From a virus: 30,267 bases of DNA. The notes beneath the pieces were generated by a model. It searched no databases, was not told the origin of the DNA, and was given only the letters and a program-made list of their open reading frames with translations. Every line of letters starts with the position of its first letter. Positions within the stretch are counted from its first letter, which is position 1. The DNA is taken from positions 1-30,267 of IMG/VR virus record IMGVR_UViG_3300030380_002914. One strand, written 5' to 3'. Position numbers and translations under genes: made by a program. Positions 5,758-13,453 of this stretch are shown here, one piece after another.

Positions 5758-6453
5758 ATGGCAACATCAGGAACTACAGCATTTAATTTAAATATTGATG
5801 ACATCATACAAGAAGGTTATCAAAGATGTGCAATAACAACTACAAAAGGTTATGATTTAAAATCAGCAAGAAGAAGCTTGGATCTTTTATTTGCCGAGTG
5901 GGGTAATAGAGGTATTCATTTATGGAAAGTAGATTTGCATGAAGTTAGTTTAGTATCGGGACAAGCCGAGTACAGTGTATCTTCTAATGTAAGCGATGTT
6001 TTAGAAGCTTTTGTTTCATCAACTTTGACAGCAGCAGACAATGCCAATACACAAGATATATCTTTAACAAAAATAGATAGATCTGCATATGCAGCTCTAC
6101 CTAATAAATTAGCTACAGGACAACCATCACAATACTACGTACAAAGACATACGACACCAAAAATTTATTTATATCAAGCACCTAATTTAAACACATACAC
6201 TGTTCTAAAATACTATGTCATTAAAAGAATTGAAGATGCTGGAGCATACACAAATGATTCAGATGTTGTTTACAGATTTTTACCATGTATGTGTGCTGGC
6301 TTAGCATACTATTTAGCAATGAAAGTATCGCCACAATTAGTACAACAAAACAAATTAATTTATGAAGATGAATTGAAAAGAGCATTAGATGAAGATGGTC
6401 AGAGAACATCTACTTATCTAACGCCACAATCATTTTATCCTACTGGAGTTTAA
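5758..6453 (+). CDS. P22 gp4-like tail accessory / head completion protein
   Basis: 231 residues. The N-terminus (DIIQEGYQRCAITTTKGYDLKS, split here as IDDIIQEGYQRC and GYDLKSARRSLDLLFAEW) is the hallmark of the P22 gp4 tail accessory factor family (PF11650, from memory), with the following GIHLWKV segment. These proteins form a ring beneath the portal that closes the head and seats the tail. The family's presence points to a short-tailed phage. The neighbouring genes are connector-like too, which agrees. Confidence 0.75.
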   Translation: MATSGTTAFNLNIDDIIQEGYQRCAITTTKGYDLKSARRSLDLLFAEWGNRGIHLWKVDLHEVSLVSGQAEYSVSSNVSDVLEAFVSSTLTAADNANTQDISLTKIDRSAYAALPNKLATGQPSQYYVQRHTTPKIYLYQAPNLNTYTVLKYYVIKRIEDAGAYTNDSDVVYRFLPCMCAGLAYYLAMKVSPQLVQQNKLIYEDELKRALDEDGQRTSTYLTPQSFYPTGV

Positions 6454-6455
6454 TT

Positions 6456-6896
6456 ATGGGAAAATATGCAACAGGAAAAAGATCACAAGCGATTTCTGAT
6501 AGATCAGGAATGGCATTTCCATATACTGAAATGGTTAAAGAATGGAATGGTTCTCTTGTTCATATATCTGAGTTTGAACCAAAGCATCCTCAAATAAGAA
6601 GAAGACAAGCAGTTTCAGATGCAATAGCATTACAAAATGCAAGACCAATGAGATTTCAACAACCAACTGTAGAATTTCAAAATGATGTTACATCATCAAA
6701 TTCTGGTGGTGCATCTGTTGGTGTTGCTAATCTTTCTTTACCAGGAAGTTTTGCATTTAAAACACAAGATATTGAAGTAACTACAAACGGGATTACAACT
6801 ACTCAACATAGTATGATTCCTGAAGATCCTTCTTTGCAAAATAGAAGAAGACAAGCAAATTTCTTAGTCGGATCAGTGGAGGTTAGTATTACATAA
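6456..6896 (+). CDS. Conserved phage protein with SDRSG/EMVKEWNG motif
   Basis: 146 residues. The N-terminal third carries ISDRSGMAFPYTEMVKEWNG followed by VHISEFEPKHPQ, a pattern I know from many tailed phages of marine bacteria, always between head-tail connector genes. The C-terminal part is Gln/Ser/Thr-rich and of low conservation type. Function is unknown. Position suggests a virion connector or a head-assembly factor. The stop overlaps the next ATG by one base. Confidence 0.7.
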   Translation: MGKYATGKRSQAISDRSGMAFPYTEMVKEWNGSLVHISEFEPKHPQIRRRQAVSDAIALQNARPMRFQQPTVEFQNDVTSSNSGGASVGVANLSLPGSFAFKTQDIEVTTNGITTTQHSMIPEDPSLQNRRRQANFLVGSVEVSIT

Positions 6897-7561
6897 TGGC
6901 TATTACACATGCAAATTTTTTAACACAAGTAAGAAACTATACAGAAGTAAGCAGCACTGTTTTATCTGATTCTCAAATACAAGAATTTATTAGAAATGTA
7001 GAATTAGATGTTGCAGGTAAGGTGGATTATGATGACTTGAGAAAGTATGCTAATTCAAATTTTACTGCGAGTAATCGTGCAGTAACTTTACCTTCAGATG
7101 TTTTAGTTTTGAGATCTATTGAACATATTGCTTCTAACGGCACAAGAACTTTTTTAGAAAAAAGAGACACTAGTTTTATATCTGAATATAACGGATCTGG
7201 AGCTACAGGAACTCCTAAATATTATGCAAATTGGGATGATTTTAACATTATTGTTGCTCCTACGCCAACTGCTGCTGATACAGTTCAAATAAATTATATC
7301 AAAGATCCACCAAATTTTACTTCAACAAATAATACCTTCTTATCAACATATCAAGAATCGATGCTTTTACACGGTGTCCTAGCTGAGTGTTTTAGGTTTT
7401 TAAAAGGACCCATGGATATGTACAAATTATATAATGATAAGTATAATGAAGAAACACAAAATTTTGCTTTACAACAAATGGGCAGAAGAAGACGTGGGGA
7501 GTATGACGATGGTGTACCAAGAATGAAAGTAGCTGTCCCAACTCCTAACACAACTTATTAA
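6896..7561 (+). CDS. Head-tail adaptor-like protein
   Basis: 221 residues. It starts with a helical segment (QIQEFIRNVELDVAGKVDYDDLR). A beta-rich middle carries TLPSDVLVLRSIEH and WDDFNIIVAPTPTAADT. A helical C-terminus carries LLHGVLAECFRFLKGPMDM and FALQQMGRRRRGEYDDG. This architecture is that of phage adaptor proteins (the group called DUF6682 or phage adaptor in marine phages, from memory). It probably forms another ring of the connector beneath the gp4-like protein. Homology was not computed. Confidence 0.65.
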   Translation: MAITHANFLTQVRNYTEVSSTVLSDSQIQEFIRNVELDVAGKVDYDDLRKYANSNFTASNRAVTLPSDVLVLRSIEHIASNGTRTFLEKRDTSFISEYNGSGATGTPKYYANWDDFNIIVAPTPTAADTVQINYIKDPPNFTSTNNTFLSTYQESMLLHGVLAECFRFLKGPMDMYKLYNDKYNEETQNFALQQMGRRRRGEYDDGVPRMKVAVPTPNTTY

Positions 7562-7571
7562 GGAGAAAACT

Positions 7572-8018
7572 ATGGCTATAACAACTAATGCAATTTGTGA
7601 TTCTTTTAAAAAAGAATTACTGCAAGGAAAACATGATTTTGATACATCATCAGATACTTACAAACTGGCAATGTACACAAACTCTGCATCACTAGGTAAG
7701 TCAACAACTAACTATACAACTGGAAACGAAGTTTCTTCACCATCAGGTTACTCTGCTGGCGGAAAAGCTCTTGTTAATCAAGGTGTAAAAGTTTCATCTT
7801 CAGTAGCGATTACTGATTTTGCTGATTTATCATTTGTAGGTGTTACACTTACTGCAAGAGGAGCATTAATTTATAATACTACAACTGATGGTGGTTCTAA
7901 CACTACTGATGCAGTTGCTGTATTAGATTTTGGCGGTGACAAGACTGCAACGTCTGGAACATTTACAATTCAGTTCCCTGCGTTCACAACATCTGCTGCT
8001 ATATTAAGATTATCATAA
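7572..8018 (+). CDS. Putative virion structural protein
   Basis: 148 residues from an ATG preceded by AAGGAG. The first part (SFKKELLQGKHDFDTSSDTY, then KLAMYTNSA) is typical of a small beta-rich protein seen in many phage structural clusters. The remainder is rich in Ser, Thr, Gly and Val, with alternating hydrophobic residues. It sits between the adaptor and the cupredoxin-domain protein, so a tail or head surface role is likely. No catalytic feature is visible. Confidence 0.6.
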   Translation: MAITTNAICDSFKKELLQGKHDFDTSSDTYKLAMYTNSASLGKSTTNYTTGNEVSSPSGYSAGGKALVNQGVKVSSSVAITDFADLSFVGVTLTARGALIYNTTTDGGSNTTDAVAVLDFGGDKTATSGTFTIQFPAFTTSAAILRLS

Positions 8019-8035
8019 TCTAAGGTCCTGGAGCT

Positions 8036-9784
8036 ATGGCAGACGTAAATTTTACAGTCACAGTAGCTTCAGGAAACCTATATGGTGGAGGAACTGGAAA
8101 CGTCTATTACATAGATGGAGCTAGAAATTCCTCTGGTCCAGGCACTATAACTTGGGAGCCTGGACAAAGTTATAGATTTGAACAAAGTGATAGTTCAAAT
8201 GACGGACATCCTTTAATATTTTCATCTACAGAAAATGTAGCACAATATTTAACATCAGGTGTAACTTACTATCTTGATGGTGCATCTAATTATGCAGCTT
8301 ACACAAATAACACAACTTTTAACGCTGCAACTACTCGATATGTTGAAGTAACACCCACATCGGCTACTAGTTTTTATTACCTTTGTTACTATCATGGAAT
8401 TGGTATGGGTGGCCTAATGGATAGGGCTACCACTGATACTTATGCAGTGACAGTTGCAAGTGGTGATCTATATGGAGGCGGTACTGGTAACGTTTTTTAT
8501 TTGGACGGTGTTAGAAATTCCACTGGCCCCGGAACTGTTTCTTGGGTTAAAGGTGGCACTTTAAGATTTGATCAAACAGCTTCCTCTAATGATGGACACC
8601 CTTTAATTTTTTCAACCAATACTAGCACATCAGGTATAATATCTTCAAATGTTACTTATTTTCTAGATGGTGCTAGCAATCAATCAGACTATACCAACAC
8701 AACAACTTTTGATGCTGCAGACGTAAGGTATGTAGAGGTTGTTCCACAATCACAAACTGATTTTTATTATTTGTGTTATGTGCATGGAATTGGTATGGGA
8801 GGTATTTTTGATATTACTTCTACAACTTGGGGTGCATTAAATTGGGGTGAAGGTTTATGGGGTGAATCAGGAAACATGGATGTTTCAGTTACTGGAATAT
8901 CTATGGCATCGAATATTGGTGCATTACAATCTGTAACAGGTGGTGTTGACCAAGATGCAACCGCACAAACTTTATCTTTTTCACAAGGAACAACTGTTGC
9001 TGGTACTTCAGCATTAATAGAAAATCCAGGACCTGTAACTGCATCAATCGGAGTAGGTCAGGTAATAATAGGTATTGGTGCTGCTGCTTCTGGAATGCAA
9101 CTAGCATCTGCTATTGGAGCTGCAACTGTAGATGAATCAACTTTAACAGGAGCAGGTTGGGGTAGAGCAGCTTGGGGAGAATTTGCATGGGGTGTAAATT
9201 ATTCTGTTGCTGTTACTGGTCAAACTTTAGCATCTGCTATTGGAGAAGAAACCGCATTTACAGATGTAACTGTAAATGTAACAGGCCAACAATTAACAGC
9301 AACACAAGGTTTAATCTCTCTTCAAGGAGATTTTGGTATTGTAGTTTTTGCTGCTGAAGATCAATTGGATGGGGTGGTTGGAAGCACGACTGTAGCTGCA
9401 GGTGCTACTGTTGATGCCACAGGAATTTCTTTATCTGGTTCAGTTGGTCAAGTAGTTCCTGAACCTAAATTTATTCAAGTAGTAACAGGAATACAAGCCA
9501 CATTTACTATAGGTACAACAACTTTAGAACAAACAACGACTGAATCAGTTACTGGTCAAACTATGACCATGACCCTAGGAGAAGAGGGACAAGCATCTAA
9601 ATATGACGTAACAGGCTCTGCAATGGCTAGTTCTATAGGTTCTGTAACTGTTGTAGGTGGAGCAGGAATTGATGTTACAGGTATCCAAATGACAGCTACA
9701 GTGGTATCACCTAATATCACAGCTTGGCAAGAGATAGATTTAGGTGTATCAAATACTTGGACAGAGGTTGATTTGGCAGCATGA
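8036..9784 (+). CDS. Virion protein with two tandem cupredoxin-like domains
   Basis: 582 residues. Residues 6-130 and 136-260 are near copies with a 130-residue period, each with a complete type-1 copper-like ligand set. Domain 1 has H58, C117, H120 and M124. Domain 2 has H188, C247, H250 and M254. The motifs are DGHPLIFS and YLCY(Y/V)HGIGMGG. Trp/Gly linkers follow (WGALNWGEGLWGES at 265-278). Then come about nine copies of a short V-T-G-x-x-hydrophobic...G repeat. It ends ITAWQEIDLG... TWTEVDLAA. Position in the tail region suggests a fibre or baseplate protein. Copper binding is inference. A related C-x2-H-x2-M variant is, from memory, frequent in marine phage virion proteins. Confidence 0.75.
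   Translation: MADVNFTVTVASGNLYGGGTGNVYYIDGARNSSGPGTITWEPGQSYRFEQSDSSNDGHPLIFSSTENVAQYLTSGVTYYLDGASNYAAYTNNTTFNAATTRYVEVTPTSATSFYYLCYYHGIGMGGLMDRATTDTYAVTVASGDLYGGGTGNVFYLDGVRNSTGPGTVSWVKGGTLRFDQTASSNDGHPLIFSTNTSTSGIISSNVTYFLDGASNQSDYTNTTTFDAADVRYVEVVPQSQTDFYYLCYVHGIGMGGIFDITSTTWGALNWGEGLWGESGNMDVSVTGISMASNIGALQSVTGGVDQDATAQTLSFSQGTTVAGTSALIENPGPVTASIGVGQVIIGIGAAASGMQLASAIGAATVDESTLTGAGWGRAAWGEFAWGVNYSVAVTGQTLASAIGEETAFTDVTVNVTGQQLTATQGLISLQGDFGIVVFAAEDQLDGVVGSTTVAAGATVDATGISLSGSVGQVVPEPKFIQVVTGIQATFTIGTTTLEQTTTESVTGQTMTMTLGEEGQASKYDVTGSAMASSIGSVTVVGGAGIDVTGIQMTATVVSPNITAWQEIDLGVSNTWTEVDLAA
8050..8818 (+). repeat. Tandem 390-base repeat encoding the cupredoxin-like domains
   Basis: The two domain-coding segments are in exact register (130 codons each), including VASGxLYGGGTGNV at residues 10-23 and 140-153. 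The DNA copies have diverged at many third positions while the protein core stays conserved, which points to an old internal duplication kept by selection. Confidence 0.75.
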
Positions 9785-9796
9785 TGAAGGTATAAT
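9768..9796 (+). promoter_or_regulatory. Sigma70-like promoter for the tail fibre gene
   Basis: TTGATT (9768-9773) and a perfect TATAAT (9791-9796) are separated by 17 bases. The predicted start, near 9803, leaves a short leader containing the TTTAGGAG binding site before the ATG at 9822. The -35 box lies inside the end of the preceding gene. Confidence 0.65.
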
Positions 9797-9821
9797 TAAC
9801 ACAATTTAGGAGAAAAATTTT

Positions 9822-11066
9822 ATGACATCTAGTTATTCATCTGATTTAAAACTCGAACTAATGGTAACCGGTGAAAACGCTGGTACATGGGGAGATAAAA
9901 CAAATACAAATTTAAATTTAATACAACAAGCTGTTGCTGGATTTGAGCAAGTAACATTATCAAGTGGTGGAACTTTAGCTTTAGCAATGAGTGATGGTGC
10001 TGCGTCTAACGCAAGAAACATGGTAATTAAATTTGCTACAGCATCTATCGCTGCAAGCACAGTTTGTACTATACCAGACTCAATAGAAAAATTTTACATA
10101 TTCGATGCAACAGGTTTAACTAATCCTACAAACCTTACAATTAAAACTGCATCAGGATCAGGATTTACATTAGACCAAGCAAAAATTTATGCTGCTTATT
10201 CTGATGGTACAAACTTAAAAGAAATTTCATTAGATACACTAGGCGGAACAGTTGCTGCTGCAAATATTACTGGAACAATTGCAACATCACAAATTGCTGA
10301 TGATGCTGTTACTTTTGCTAAAATGCAACACACAACTACAGCCAACAGAGTTTTAGGTGCTGCTTCTGCTGGAGCTATTGGAGAAGTACAAGTTGCAACT
10401 GATATGATTGCAGATGATGCTGTATCCGCAGATAAACTTGCTAACACTGCTGTTTCAGCTGGATCGTATACAACTGCTGATATTACTGTAGATGCTCAAG
10501 GAAGAATTACTTCTGCTGCATCAGGTGCGGCAGGTGGAGGAATGAATCAACTTTTAAGTAAACAAGGACCTGCTTCAGGAACTTTAGCAGCAGATTCTGC
10601 TTCAACAGAATTATTAATTTATGGCTGCTCTGGTGGCGGAGGAGGAGGAGGGGGTGCGCCAAGGCATAACCCTAACTCTGGTGGTGCTGGTGGAAAAGGT
10701 ATATTTGGATTTTATGAAGCTCCTATAAGTGCTCCATTTTCACAACCTTATGCTGTTGGAGGCGGTGGCCCAGGCGGAGGCCAAGGTGGATATAGTGGGG
10801 GAACGGGAAGTGCCGGAGGCACAACTTCTATTACAAACGTTATGAACCTCAACGGAGGAAACGGTGGAAATGGCGGAAGTAACTATAACAATGGTAGTGC
10901 CGGAAGTAATGGAACAGCTTCAGCTACAGATCTAGAAGACTCACAAGTTGCTGGTGGTGAAAATCCGTTAAGATTTATGAGTGATAATTTTGGATCAAGC
11001 AGTCCAGGTAGTTCAGGTAATGCAAATGCTGGTTCACCTGGTTGTTTAATAGTTTTTGAAAGGTAA
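9822..11066 (+). CDS. Tail fibre protein with polyglycine-rich tip
   Basis: 414 residues. The N-terminus (SSDLKLELMVTGENAGTWGDKTN) is the common virion-attachment segment of marine phage fibres. The middle has repeats of the type IADDAVTFAKMQ and IADDAVSADKLAN (about residues 157-218), typical of trimeric fibres. From about residue 265 the chain turns Gly-rich (CSGGGGGGGGAP; GGGGPGGGQGG; GGNGGNGG), ending SPGCLIVFER. Such domains can pack as polyglycine-II helices and bind receptors, as in the gp38 adhesins of T-even-like phages. Likely role: host recognition. It has its own promoter. Confidence 0.8.
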   Translation: MTSSYSSDLKLELMVTGENAGTWGDKTNTNLNLIQQAVAGFEQVTLSSGGTLALAMSDGAASNARNMVIKFATASIAASTVCTIPDSIEKFYIFDATGLTNPTNLTIKTASGSGFTLDQAKIYAAYSDGTNLKEISLDTLGGTVAAANITGTIATSQIADDAVTFAKMQHTTTANRVLGAASAGAIGEVQVATDMIADDAVSADKLANTAVSAGSYTTADITVDAQGRITSAASGAAGGGMNQLLSKQGPASGTLAADSASTELLIYGCSGGGGGGGGAPRHNPNSGGAGGKGIFGFYEAPISAPFSQPYAVGGGGPGGGQGGYSGGTGSAGGTTSITNVMNLNGGNGGNGGSNYNNGSAGSNGTASATDLEDSQVAGGENPLRFMSDNFGSSSPGSSGNANAGSPGCLIVFER

Positions 11067-11071
11067 TAATT

Positions 11072-11542
11072 ATGGCTAAATATGGAATTTTTGAAAAAGA
11101 TCATAAGTATCTCGGTTTTATTGCAGAGTCTGAAACGGAGAGAGATCATATTTTATTTTTTAATAATACTTTTATAGCTGTTGAAATGACAGATGATCAA
11201 TTTAACAAAGCAGGTTTTCAAGAAAAAGTTTATACAATAGATAATAGTAATGCGATTGTTGAGTCAGATTTTGATACTGGATTTTCAGTATGTGATGATC
11301 TTGCAGGAGTTAAATCAGACGCAGAAGGTAAAATAGAAATATGGACACGACAGATTGATAATTATATTGTTAAAAAAGAAGCAACAGACGTATCTACTTG
11401 GGAGACTTTTAAAACGAAATTAAACGAAGTAGATATTGATAATGCAGGTCTTTCTTTTCCTACAGGCAAATCATTTATGAAATGGTTTAGTGAACAATCT
11501 GGAGTTCCTGCAAAAAAAGCATTGCAAATTCCTGTCCGTTAA
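11072..11542 (+). CDS. Protein following the tail fibre, possible fibre partner
   Basis: 156 residues, starting six bases after the fibre stop with an AAAGG-type binding site. It begins MAKYGIFEKDHKYLGFI and has a C-terminal helical region (STWETFKTKLNEVDIDNAG; SFMKWFSEQSG). Genes directly after fibres often encode assembly chaperones or adhesins, which is the only basis for the suggestion. No known chaperone motif is visible. Confidence 0.6.
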   Translation: MAKYGIFEKDHKYLGFIAESETERDHILFFNNTFIAVEMTDDQFNKAGFQEKVYTIDNSNAIVESDFDTGFSVCDDLAGVKSDAEGKIEIWTRQIDNYIVKKEATDVSTWETFKTKLNEVDIDNAGLSFPTGKSFMKWFSEQSGVPAKKALQIPVR

Positions 11543-11556
11543 ATATAAATCCATGA

Positions 11557-12312
11557 ATGAGTCTTATAGATTTTTCTATTCATAAAGATTTAATTGATAT
11601 AAAAGAAATTAGACCAAGACCAGCTAAACATTTTTTACCTGATTGGTATAAGAAAATACCTAAATATACTTGGCCAGGAGAGAACATTAGAGGCTGTATG
11701 CCTTTTTTAGATGGTATTTCTGCAGGTTATATTTTACCTCTACCACAAGATATTAAAATAGTTTTTAACAAATATAACGAAAAAACTAAAAAAGAAGATG
11801 TCTTTATTGGATACTCATCTAATCATATGCATCAAAGAGATCCTCAAGAATATTGTAAAGAATTAAATATTAATTTTGGTGAAGCTGCAGTGCATGGATT
11901 ACAGCAATTAGGCGGAGAGTCATCTTTTCCTGTTAAAAAAAATGGTGGTTTTAATATTTTAAAGTTATTAAACCCATGGAAAATTAAAACTCCTGCAGGT
12001 TATTCATGTTTATTCATTTCTCCTATTTTAAATGAAAATGATTATTTTCATATAATAAGTGCTATTGTAGATACAGATACTTATGAGGATAAAATAAATT
12101 TTCCATTTTTAATTAACAAAGATAAATATGAAACATTTGAAAAAAAATTTAATGCAGGCTTACCATATGTACAAGTCATTCCTTTTAAAAGAGATGATTG
12201 GCAACACAAAATTTCTAAAGAAAAAGTAAATAAAAATTTTATAAATAAATTAGTATTAAAATTTATAAATCGTTATAAACAATTAGCATGGTCTAGAAAA
12301 AAATGGATGTAA
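11557..12312 (+). CDS. Conserved unknown protein, possibly DUF6065-like
   Basis: 251 residues. No convincing Shine-Dalgarno precedes the ATG at 11557. Distinctive blocks are IRPRPAKHFLPDWYKKIP near the start, CMPFLDGISAGYILPLPQD (about 47-65), LLNPWKIKTPAGYSCLFISP (about 136-155), IISAIVDTDTYEDKINFPF, and VQVIPFKRDDW. The order matches, from memory, a phage and bacterial family called DUF6065, without known function. It is AT-rich and joined to two oxygenase genes by overlaps, so it may act in the same pathway. It lacks an HxD metal motif itself. Confidence 0.65.
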   Translation: MSLIDFSIHKDLIDIKEIRPRPAKHFLPDWYKKIPKYTWPGENIRGCMPFLDGISAGYILPLPQDIKIVFNKYNEKTKKEDVFIGYSSNHMHQRDPQEYCKELNINFGEAAVHGLQQLGGESSFPVKKNGGFNILKLLNPWKIKTPAGYSCLFISPILNENDYFHIISAIVDTDTYEDKINFPFLINKDKYETFEKKFNAGLPYVQVIPFKRDDWQHKISKEKVNKNFINKLVLKFINRYKQLAWSRKKWM

Positions 12313-12884
12313 AAGATTTAATATATATAAAAGATAATGTTCTTCCAATTGAAGCATTGTCCTCTTTAATAAAATGGATAAACCATAAAGATGAAAAATT
12401 TGTTAAATCAAGAGTTGTTTCAAGTCATGGAAAAGAAGACGCATTAGATGAAAAAATTAGAAAAGTAGAAAATTTTACTTTGTTGCAAAACTCAAAATCA
12501 ATGACAGAAGTACATTGGGCAAATTATTTATTACATAATTTTATGCAACACATAAATTATTATCAAGCTGATTTTAAAATGAATTGTTCTATAGAAGGTA
12601 TTATTGAAATAACAGTTTTAAAATATGAAAACTCAGGACACTACTCTTATCATACTGATCACTGTAGAAAGCATCCTAGAACTTTATCAATAATATTTTT
12701 ACTTAACAATGATTACGAAGGTGGCGAATTAGTTTTTGGTTCAGTAGACAAACAACAAGAAATTATGAGAGTGAAAAAAAATGCAAACAGGTTAATTTTA
12801 TGGCCAAGTAATTTTGTTTATCCACATAAGGTTGAACCAGTAACTAAAGGTAGAAGGTATTCAATAGTTTCATGGTCACTATAA
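12303..12884 (+). CDS. Fe(II)/2OG oxygenase, prolyl-4-hydroxylase-like
   Basis: 193 residues, overlapping the previous gene by 10 bases. The C-terminal half is a textbook 2OG-oxygenase core of the PF13640 type: H117-x-D119 (YHTDH), RTLSIIFLLNNDYEGGELVF (126-145), distal H175 (YPHKVEPV) and R184/R185 before YSIVSWSL. This closely resembles phage and bacterial prolyl-4-hydroxylase-like proteins, which hydroxylate Pro or other residues in proteins. The actual substrate is unknown. It is followed by another oxygenase with a 13-base overlap. Confidence 0.9.
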   Translation: MDVKDLIYIKDNVLPIEALSSLIKWINHKDEKFVKSRVVSSHGKEDALDEKIRKVENFTLLQNSKSMTEVHWANYLLHNFMQHINYYQADFKMNCSIEGIIEITVLKYENSGHYSYHTDHCRKHPRTLSIIFLLNNDYEGGELVFGSVDKQQEIMRVKKNANRLILWPSNFVYPHKVEPVTKGRRYSIVSWSL

Positions 12885-13417
12885 AAGATTTAAAATATAA
12901 AGTTGTTAAAAATTTTCTTACTAAAGAAGAAACAGAATTAGGTGTTAAATATAATATACATAGGCATAGAAACAATACGACAGATTTTGCACCTACTCAA
13001 AGTAATAATAGAGATACGTGTTATTATGGTGATCCTCTAACTGATGCTTTGCTTTATAACAAGATAGACTTAATGGAAAAAGAAACTAATTTAGAATTGT
13101 TTCCAACCTACTCTTATTCTAGACTTTATACATATAATGCAGAACTTAAAAATCATTTGGATAGACCTTCTTGTGAGGTATCAGTAACAGTTATGTTTGG
13201 TAGTTGTGGCACTGAATGGCCTATATACATGGGCGATAAACCAGTATTACTTGAACCAGGAGATGCGTGTATATATCTTGGTTGTGAATTAAATCATTAC
13301 AGAAAAACTTTTACTGGAGATTGGCACTCTCAAATGTTTTTACATTACGTTGATAAAAATGGTCCTAATGCTGAGTGGAAATACGATAAAACACCACCTC
13401 TTTTTGAACTAGGCTAA
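12872..13417 (+). CDS. Probable Fe(II)/2OG oxygenase, divergent
   Basis: 181 residues, overlapping the preceding oxygenase by 13 bases. The candidate metal triad is H95-x-D97 (NHLDRPS) and H142 (LNHYR), around a jelly-roll-like core (CEVSVTVMFGS; PVLLEPGDACIYLG; HSQMFLHYVD). The usual C-terminal Arg for 2OG is not obvious; Q154 or H152 falls near its place. From memory, similar proteins occur in cyanophages as putative 2OG oxygenases. Substrate unknown. The tandem pair may act on successive or related targets. Confidence 0.75.
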   Translation: MVTIKDLKYKVVKNFLTKEETELGVKYNIHRHRNNTTDFAPTQSNNRDTCYYGDPLTDALLYNKIDLMEKETNLELFPTYSYSRLYTYNAELKNHLDRPSCEVSVTVMFGSCGTEWPIYMGDKPVLLEPGDACIYLGCELNHYRKTFTGDWHSQMFLHYVDKNGPNAEWKYDKTPPLFELG

Positions 13418-13442
13418 AGTTTATTTTCACACAATAAAATGG

Positions 13443-13448
13443 TATAAT
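13443..13448 (+). promoter_or_regulatory. TATAAT box positioned for a leaderless transcript
   Basis: A perfect TATAAT ends only five bases before the ATG at 13454, so transcription would begin at or within a base or two of the start codon. No Shine-Dalgarno is visible upstream of that ATG. The -35 region is weak (TTTATT at 13420-13425, 17-base spacer). The same AAAATGGTA context appears before the -10 box at 20083. Confidence 0.5.
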
Positions 13449-13453
13449 TTCGA

